Below are positions 57,240-64,000 of a stretch of 64,000 nucleotides of DNA, piece after piece. Under the pieces are notes generated by a model, which was not told where the DNA came from, did no database searches, and saw nothing but the letters and a program-made list of their open reading frames with translations. Made by a program: the position numbers and the translations under genes. Numbering within the stretch: the first letter of the stretch is position 1; each line of letters opens with the position of its first letter. The stretch lies in contig OZ022513.1 of NCBI GenBank assembly GCA_963989385.1, forward strand, positions 20,133,928-20,197,927, given 5' to 3'. Source of the DNA: Ctena decussata. Taxonomy: Eukaryota; Mollusca; Bivalvia; Lucinida; Lucinidae.

Positions 57240-58560
57240 GGGGGGCAGGGGCGGGGATGCGCTTGCTGGTCAGCTTGGTACCGATACTTGAATAAGGGAT
57301 TACGAAATTGCCAATTCATCCTTAAATACCAAAACTACCTTATTAATTGTGGTACCGTTAAAAGTAGCCTTTTACTAGTATGTTCATTTGAATGAAATCC
57401 TGTTTTGTAATATTACTCTAATCAATCACAGGGTTTTACGCCATAGTAGTGAAAACATGCCTTTTCCAACTAAGCTATCGCTTTTCTGACCCTAAACGAT
57501 GTCAGCACTGCGCACAGCTCACGTAAAAAGAAAGAGCATACCCTTTCTCAAATTTTTTTGGTTCAAGGTTCAGTAACAAGTTGACCAGCAAGCGCCCCGC
57601 TGCCCACACCCCCCTCCCGGCGTCATCGTGATCGTGAATTGTTCTATTGTTGTTATTATTTATCCTAGATGCATACACAAACTAGACAAACATGAAAATA
57701 AAGAACATTTTGCCATGGTATATAGTGAAGACAGGCAACAAAGTTGTCCCGGAAAAACACAATCAACAGCAATAGTCATTCTGAGCATAACTAACCAGAT
57801 AGGGTTTAAACAGCATGGGCCGACTGCTCAAAGCAAGTTAAAGCTAACCTCGAGTTTAATCCATACAAAATATAACTTCGGGGTTAACTTAAACCAGCAT
57901 GGAAGGTTATTAAACGAAATTTTCTGAGAGATGTAAAGCTATTAAATGCAACAATTTGCATTCTAGTGGACAAGCATGCATCATTCTTCATGATTTCACG
58001 CCGAAATCACAGTCATAATCAGTTTAAAGATACATACTAATATACTGATACCTGCCATCAATGTCAGCCATTTCCATATAAACCGATCTGTCATCCCAGC
58101 TATCCACCTAAAATTGCATCTGTTGACAAAGGCAACCATTTTTTCGCTACCCACCCTCTTTGAAAGCGTGTATTTTCATTATAAAACTAAACTGTGCATC
58201 AAAAATTGGCAGAAATATTGCTAATTAACTGAGGTTCTATTGTACGTAAGCAAACAGATTGGGCACTACCTAAAATTCGTTTAGTGGGAGCCGAAATGCA
58301 GACTTTGTGTTTATTTCTGAAAATGTTCCCCTTTCAAGCCCTGCCATAGCCTTATCAGTGTAAGAAAGCCACCCAGACTGGTACGGTAGAATCTACAGGC
58401 ACTGAGCAACTTCCATATGAGGCTAAACTCTTCCAGGATTTTATCGTCTGTTTTTACCAGCAACTTTATCTCACCTGCTGCAATCCTACTTTCGATTTCG
58501 CCCATCTGTTATCTATGGAGGCATCTGGCATCGCTTCAGCCGGTTGTACGGTGTGGTATA
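56341..58560. repeat. second large inverted repeat in intron 4
   Basis: Arms 56341-56872 and 58034-58560 (about 530 bases) are inverted copies with scattered differences. Both carry the short frame MPDAYRDNRWAKSKAGFQQ or its variant MPDASIDNRWAKSKVGLQQ, followed by GTGAGATAAAG. The 1.16 kb loop has no recognised gene. Confidence 0.75.
57198..57245 (+). repeat. GT microsatellite followed by poly-G
   Basis: A GT run passes directly into an uninterrupted run of about 20 G. The same join occurs at 19141-19190. Confidence 0.8.
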
Positions 58561-58800
58561 AGTAGACCAAATTTTTGTGAACATTTTTCTCAAAGAGAGA
58601 TGACTTTTGTGACTTCCTGCCTGTTTGCTTCACTGGATGAGGAACCTTTATCAAAAGGGGAAGAAATAATAACTATTTTACTGGTATATGTAACATGATT
58701 TTAACAAAATTTACGTGATAATGTTCAGTCACTGCAAAATGGGACTGTCATACAATAAAGATGAAACCCTTAATGTACCCAAAAAGCAGACGACAACTTT

Positions 58801-59016
58801 TACATCTTGAAAATTTCAAAAACAAGCTATAATTATCTAATTGAGAGTTCAGAGACTAGAGGGCAAAACGTTTACATCTTGAAAATTTCAAAAACAAGCT
58901 ATAATTATCTAATTGAGAGTTCAGAGACTAGAGGGCAAAACGTTTACATCTTGAAAATTTCAAAAACAAGCTATAATTATCTAATTGAGAGTTCAGAGAC
59001 TAGAGGGCAAAACGTG
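58801..59016 (+). repeat. 72 bp tandem repeat, three copies
   Basis: The unit starts TACATCTTGAAAATTTCAAA and recurs at 58801, 58873 and 58945; the copies look identical except at the last bases. 72 is divisible by 3, so one frame stays open by chance. The unit resembles text beside the hairpin at 54296-54330. Confidence 0.85.
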
Positions 59017-59137
59017 TAGATCTAGAGGAGGCAGCTCATTATGAACTGCCTCAGCTGGATCTACGCTGTTTGCAAATTCAATCATTTACGTTTCTGGCCC
59101 TTTATAAATGTTAACCTTTGAACTGCAATTATTCCAG

Positions 59138-59281
59138 GTCAGTTCTATGAAGGACAAGAAGGGGTAGATGAATTAACGGAACAGGGGCAGGCTACTCTGG
59201 CAAGATTAGAAAATATGTTACAGGCAGGACAGGGAGATAACCCAATTCCAAACGGCAATGTGGAAAATGGTCATGTGGCAG
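59138..59281 (+). CDS. CLNS1A: CLNS1A (pICln) coding exon 5
   Basis: This 144 nt exon has an ATTCCAG acceptor and a GTAATA donor. It encodes GQFYEGQEGVDELTEQGQ then ATLARLENMLQAGQGDNP and a variable tail. The FY..QEG...LT.QGQATL.RLE.ML pattern is the C-terminal helix of pICln (vertebrate LTAEGQATLERLEGML). Joined to exon 4 the frame stays open. Vertebrate pICln has about ten more acidic residues between these blocks, so either this protein is shorter or one small symmetric (phase 1-1) exon was missed between 55175 and 59137. The final exon or exons, expected to end in an acidic tail, are not visible before 64000. Confidence 0.9.
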
Positions 59282-59360
59282 GTAATACTGTACATGGGAA
59301 AATTTTGTGAATGCATTTTTTTTCACAAATAAATTCCACCCCTAGTTAATTATGTATATA

Positions 59361-60691
59361 CAAGGGCTGTTACGAAACGAAAAATAGCTGTTACGAAACG
59401 AAAAAGAGCCATAGTTACCAAATGACCAGGTCATGCTACGAAAAGAAAAAGAGCCATAGTTACAAAAAGTCCTGATGACCAGGCCATTTGGTAACTATGA
59501 CTCTTTTTCGTTTCATAACAGCTCTTTTTATGCCCCCCGAAGGGACTTTGGGTGGCATATTAAAATCGCACCGTCCGTCAGTCCGTCCGTCCGTAACAAA
59601 TCGTGTCTCAGCCATAACTTAGGAGCTACTGAAGCAAATTTGATGAAACTTCACAGAAAGATAGAGCACATTGAGAAGGTGTGTCGCGCACAAGAGTTTG
59701 GTTCCTACGCCGAAGGTCAAGGTCACAAATGGGTCAAAGGTAAAATCATGTCTTAAATCGTGTCTCAGCTATAACTTTTACACTACTGAAGCAAATTTGA
59801 TGAAACTTCACAGATAGATAGAGCACAATGAGAAGGTGTGTCATGCACAAGAGTTTGGTTCCCACGCCCAAGGTCAAGGTCACTGTCGGGGGTTAGAGGT
59901 CAAATAGTGTCTCTGCAATTACTTTAAAACTACATAACTGAATTTTATCAAATTTCACAGAAATTTAAAGAGTGATGAGAAGATTTGTCACATATAGTAT
60001 CCATATTCCCAAACCCAAGGTCAAGGTCACTGTTGGGACTTACAGGTCAAATAGTGTCTCTGCGATTACTTTAAAACTACATTACTGAATTTCATCAAAT
60101 TTCACAGAAATACAAAGCATAATGAGAAGGTTTGTCACACATAATATTTACATTCCCAAACCCTAGGTCAAGGTCACAATCTGGGGTCAGATGGCAAATC
60201 ATGTCTCAACAATTGCTCATAAATGTACCAAAGCAAATTTCCTTAAACATCACAGAAAGATGAAGCTTAATGAGAAGGTAAGACACACACAAGATATAGG
60301 CTTTCACACCCAACTTCAAGGTCACAGTCTGAGGTCAAAGGTCATTTCTCCCCAATTACTAAAAAGACTTCTTCAGCAAACTGTATTAAACTTCCTGAAA
60401 TGGTTATACATAATGAGATTGTATGTCACAAACAAAGTTTAGGTTCCTGTACCAAAGGTCAGGGTCATAATCAGGGCACATAGGTCAGATTATATCTCCA
60501 AACTGACTGGAGACTGCTGAAATCAAACTTCACAGAAAGGTAAAGCATGATAAAAAGGCATCTCACTTGCAAGATTTGGGCTGCCTTGCCCAAGTTCAAG
60601 GTCACAATCAGGGTCAAAGGTCAGTTTAAGGGGCCTTCGGGGGCATCTGTTACATACTGTAACATTTCTTGTTCGTTTCGTAACATCCTTG
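59361..60691. mobile_element. TTACGAAACG inverted-repeat element carrying a pearl-like insertion
   Basis: The outer element starts CAAGGGCTGTTACGAAACG and ends CGTTTCGTAACATCCTTG. Its interior (about 59395-59520) is itself an inverted repeat around GACCAGG. A second element, 59529-60671, is inserted near its right end. Confidence 0.6.
59529..60671 (+). mobile_element. ATGCCCCC-type pearl-like array
   Basis: It starts ATGCCCCCCGAAGGGAC, followed by CCGTCCGTCAGTCCGTCCG. About seven units of roughly 140-150 bases follow, each with CAAGGTCAAGGTCAC or a variant. It ends GGCCTTCGGGGGCATC, then a TGTTACA/TGTAACA hairpin and TTTCTTG. It was inserted next to a T-run; the symmetric arm of the host element gives the empty-site sequence. 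Confidence 0.7.
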
Positions 60692-60867
60692 AAATCATAG
60701 TTAAGCAGGTGTGAATGGTAACAAAAATGTACGTGAGGTTTTGAATTTACGATTGTCATTATGGTCTTTGGGTTGATAATTGTGAAAATTTTATTTCAGC
60801 TAAACATCAGGGCCCAGTTATTCAAATCTAACAAGGTCATTAGTTAATAAAACTTCTTTTTTAAACA

Positions 60868-61069
60868 AGTTTCATGATGATTGGATCATTACAGTTACTG
60901 TGCCCTCTGTGTCATTCTAAGAATTATTTTTATTTTTAGCTCTGGCAGTCATTGAAGAAATTGATGACGACGGATGGATTGATAGACGGACAGACACCAG
61001 ACGACGGACAAATATCGATCACAATAGCTCACCTTGAGCACTTGGTGCTCATATGAGCTAAAAAACACT
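60868..61069 (-). mobile_element. fragment of a pearl-like element, minus strand
   Basis: Read on the minus strand it starts AGCTCATATGAGCACCAAG and continues with a TTGTCCGTCGTC block and CCAGAGCTAAAAATA, matching the second insertion at 47111. A run of open codons after the TTTTTAG at about 60940 belongs to this fragment and is not an exon. Confidence 0.6.
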
Positions 61070-61185
61070 GCCATTTGTTGCCCAAAAATGTGAGGAAGTT
61101 TTGCTCTTACGATTTTTCAGCAAAAAAGTATTACAGCAACTAATTTTATGAGTACTGCATGACTTAACAAATCTTGTCTAATGTT

Positions 61186-63584
61186 AGCTCACCTGAGCCG
61201 AAGGCTCCGGGGGAGCTTTTAGTATGGACAGGCTTCGTTCTATTCTATTCAATTCTCTGTCGTCGTCCGTCCACAATTTCAAACGACTTCTCCTCTGAAA
61301 CCGGTAGGCGGATTGCAACCAAATTTCATATGTAGCCTCCTGGGACCTTAGGAACGAAAAATTGTCCAAACGGTCCTGGTCACATGACCAACATGGCCGC
61401 CACGCCCATATATGATAAAAAGCTTTAAAAATCTTCTTCTCCAGAACCAATAGGCCGATGGCCTAGAAACTTAATATGTAGCAACTGGTACGCGAGTACT
61501 ACCAAGATTGTTCAAATTATGACCGTGGGTTGACCTTGACTTTTTTTACGGCAAGGTCAAATTTGCTTTCTGGTGCTTTTATATGGGAAAATGCTAGAAC
61601 ATAAGATATCTTGGCAACTGTTGAAGATTTTGGGCTAAAAATTGGTATCTACATTCATCTTAATGAGTACATGAAGATTTATGAGTACAAAAGGTGAAGG
61701 TCATTCTTTGACCTTTGACCCAGGACTCTCATATTTTGACGATTTCAAACAATCTCCTCAAAAGTCACTGGGCCAATTGAAACCAAATTTCATATAGAGC
61801 CTCCAGGGGTTGAGAGAACAAAAATTTATCCATACGGTCCAGGTCACATGACCAACTTGGCCGCCACGCCCATATATGGTTTAAACCTAAAAAATTTTCT
61901 TCTCCAGAACCAATATGTCGATGGCCTTGAAACTTAGTATGTAGCATTGGGTGCACAAGTACTACCAAGATTGTTCAAATTATGACCTTGGGTTGACCTT
62001 GACCTTTTCTACGGTAAGGTCAACTTTGCTTCCTTGTGCTTTTATATGGCAAAATGCTAGAACACAAGATATCTTTGAAACTGTTGAAGATTTTGGGCTA
62101 AAAATTGGTATCTACAGTCATCTTAATGAGTACATGAAGTTTTATGAGTACAAAAGGTCAAGGTCATTCTTTGACCTTTGACCCAGAACTCTCATATTTT
62201 GACGATTTCAAACAATCTCCTCAAAAGCCACCGGGCCAATTGTCCTGAAATTTCATGTAGCGCCTCCAGGTGTTGAGGGAACAAAAATTTATCCATACGG
62301 TCCAGGTCACATGACCAATGTGGCCTAGATGCCCGTATATTGTAAAAACCTTCAAAAATCTTCTGCTCCAGAACCGATCGACCGTTGGCCTTGAAACTTT
62401 GGTATGTATCATTGCGTACTCAAGTACTATCAAGAGTGTTGAAATTATGACCTTGGGTGACCTTGACCTTTTTTATGGCAAGGTTAAATATGGGAAAATG
62501 CTAGAACATAAGATTTCGAGGGAAGTTTTGAAGATCAAGACCCAAAAATTGGTATATATAGTCATCTTAAAGAGAACATGAAGATTTGTGAGTACAAGAG
62601 GTGAAGGTCATTCTTTGACCTTTGACCCAGAACTCTCATGTTTTGACGATATCAAACAATCTCCTCAAAAACCACTGGGCCAATTGTAACTTAATTTCAT
62701 ATAGAGCCTCCAGGGTTGAGGGAATGAAAATTTGTTCAAATGGTCCAGGTCACATGACCAACATGGCCACCATGCCCATATATGGTAAAAACCTATAAAA
62801 AATCTTCTTCTCCAGAACCAATCGACCGATGGCCTTGAAACTCGGTATGTAGCATTTGGTACACCAGTACTATCAAGATTTTTCAGAATGATATTCTTGT
62901 GTTGACCTTGACCATTTACAGCAAGGTCAAATATGGGAAAACGCTAGAACATAAGATTACATTGGAAGTTTTGAAGATGTGGTCCTAAAAATTGGTATAT
63001 ACCATCGTCTTAATGAGGTCATGAAGAATTAGGAGTACAAGAGGTCAAGGTCATTGTTTGACTTTTGATCAAGATCTGTCATATTTTGACATTTTCAGAG
63101 ATTTCCTCAAAAGCCGAAGGGCCAATCGTAAACATATTTCGTATAGAGCCTCCAGGGGTTGATTGAACAAAAATTTGTTCAAACGGTCCAGGTCACATGA
63201 CCAACATGGCCGCCATACCCATTTATGGTATAAACCTTTGATATTTTTCTTCTCCATAACCAATAGACTTACGGCCTTGAAACTTAGTAAGTAGCATAGA
63301 ATACTAGAGTACTACCAAGACTGTTCAAATGATGACCTTGGGTTTACCTGAACTTTTTTATGGGAAATGCCAGAACATAAGATTTCATGGAAAGTTTAGA
63401 AGATTTTGGCCTAAAAATGGTATATATGGTTGTCTTTATGAGTGCATGAAGATTATGAGTACAAGAGGACATGGTCATTCTTTGACTTTTGACCCAAGAC
63501 TCATATTTTGACAGTTTCAGACGTAAGAAAAACCCACCTTGCCAATTCTTCAGGTGAGTGATTCAGGGCCTCATGGCCTTCTTG
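61186..63584 (+). mobile_element. AGCTCACC-type pearl-like array in intron 5
   Basis: It has a 5' hairpin AGCTCACCTGAGCCGAAGG, then a CGTCGTCCGTCC block, then about five tandem units of roughly 435-450 bases. Each unit carries GGTCACATGACCAACATGG and AAGAGGTCAAGGTCATTC. The 3' end is AGGTGAGTGATTCAGGGCC with the matching GGCC arm and CTTG. Its units are close relatives of those at 25786-28034. Confidence 0.75.
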
Positions 63585-64000
63585 TTTTAAAAGCCCAGAG
63601 CTCCAGATAAAGGGTGCTTTTGAGTTTTTGACGCATGAAAAAAGGGTTAAACGCATTCCATTCCAGTTAAATGCGTCTGGAAAATATCTTTAAAATACCG
63701 TGGACGGATCGTTTGTGAAACGGAAGCGTCAACAAACGCCTCGTATTTTGCGCATGGCCTTATTGGTATGTCTGTAAAAGCATGAACGAATAACTGCCGA
63801 ACTTGTTCGCATGAAATTTCCCAGCTTTACCCGCGATTGATGCGACATACAGTTCGGTGCAGAAACTGCTGTTTGACGTAATTCAATATTCGGCAGATGG
63901 GTAACTACATATCTGAAAAAAATAGTACATAACCAGACTATAACTTGGGTGATCCATTCCATGTTTCGGCGTCATTGACGGGTTACAGAGCAAATAGACA

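Larger units (their letters stand above)
55175..59137 (+). other. CLNS1A intron 4
   Basis: This 4.0 kb intron contains a nested pair of hairpin MITEs, the second arm of the exon 4 inverted repeat, and a further large inverted repeat (56341-56872 with 58034-58560). It also has a GT/poly-G tract and a 72 bp tandem repeat close to exon 5. The loop 56873-58033 shows no recognisable gene. Confidence 0.8.
59282..64000 (+). other. CLNS1A intron 5, incomplete
   Basis: The intron opens with a GTAATA donor. It contains a TIR element carrying a pearl-like array (59361-60691), a minus-strand fragment of another pearl-like family (60868-61069) and a third array (61186-63584). I see no gene in the last 400 bases. 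Confidence 0.6.

Noticed and set aside
57020..57319. 99-codon minus-strand frame with His-Thr and Pro runs
   Set aside because: It is a readout of the GT/poly-G microsatellite.
60945..61020. CLNS1A exon 6, after TTTTTAG, with an acidic frame (EEIDDDGW)
   Set aside because: The same sequence is the minus strand of a pearl-like element, matching 47111-47340; the frame is accidental.

Overview
The window looks like nuclear DNA from a bivalve mollusc. It is AT-rich and intron-rich, and almost all of it is repeats. Four kinds of evidence point to a bivalve: pearl-like elements (a hairpin, a CCGTCCGTCC block, tandem 140-465 bp units, then a 3' hairpin), tRNA-related SINEs, very many palindromic MITEs, and two conserved animal genes split into short exons. 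All protein-family calls come from reading the sequence by eye; no search was run.

Left part (1-8300): the 5' end of TMEM164 on the minus strand. Two coding exons are visible (7464-7826 and 5825-5941) with good splice sites. The rest of the gene lies beyond the left edge. Its intron (1-5824) holds a BED-finger hAT transposon (3553-4827) nested inside a larger hAT-like element (2899-5610), a SINE and several hairpin MITEs.

Middle (8300-30258): intergenic or unassigned. It holds MITEs, a SINE, a minus-strand pearl-like array (12050-13325), a 2.6 kb foldback built from spaced GATATC palindromes (about 22520-25178), a 5'-truncated pearl-like array (25786-28034) and a GATA-microsatellite mosaic. 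Two short minus-strand open segments with good splice sites (18441-18650, 23330-23422) may be exons of an unidentified gene.

Right part (30259-64000): the CLNS1A gene (pICln, methylosome / snRNP assembly factor) on the plus strand. Five coding exons are visible at 30259-30377, 35817-35953, 50559-50651, 55094-55174 and 59138-59281; the phases fit throughout. The C-terminal exon or exons should lie right of the window. The introns are large because of insertions.

The most striking object is in CLNS1A intron 2. A 10.15 kb non-coding element (39026-49179) is made of about 32 copies of one 34 bp palindrome spaced about 185 bp apart. It has inverted ends, is flanked by a CCGG duplication, and sits inside a pearl-like repeat. 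Two further pearl-like elements are inserted into it. Uninterrupted sister copies in the window confirm each insertion. Other notable structures are a TE whose target duplication copies the exon 3 splice donor, a large inverted repeat around exon 4, and a Penelope-like relic with inverted repeats carrying a hammerhead-like motif.
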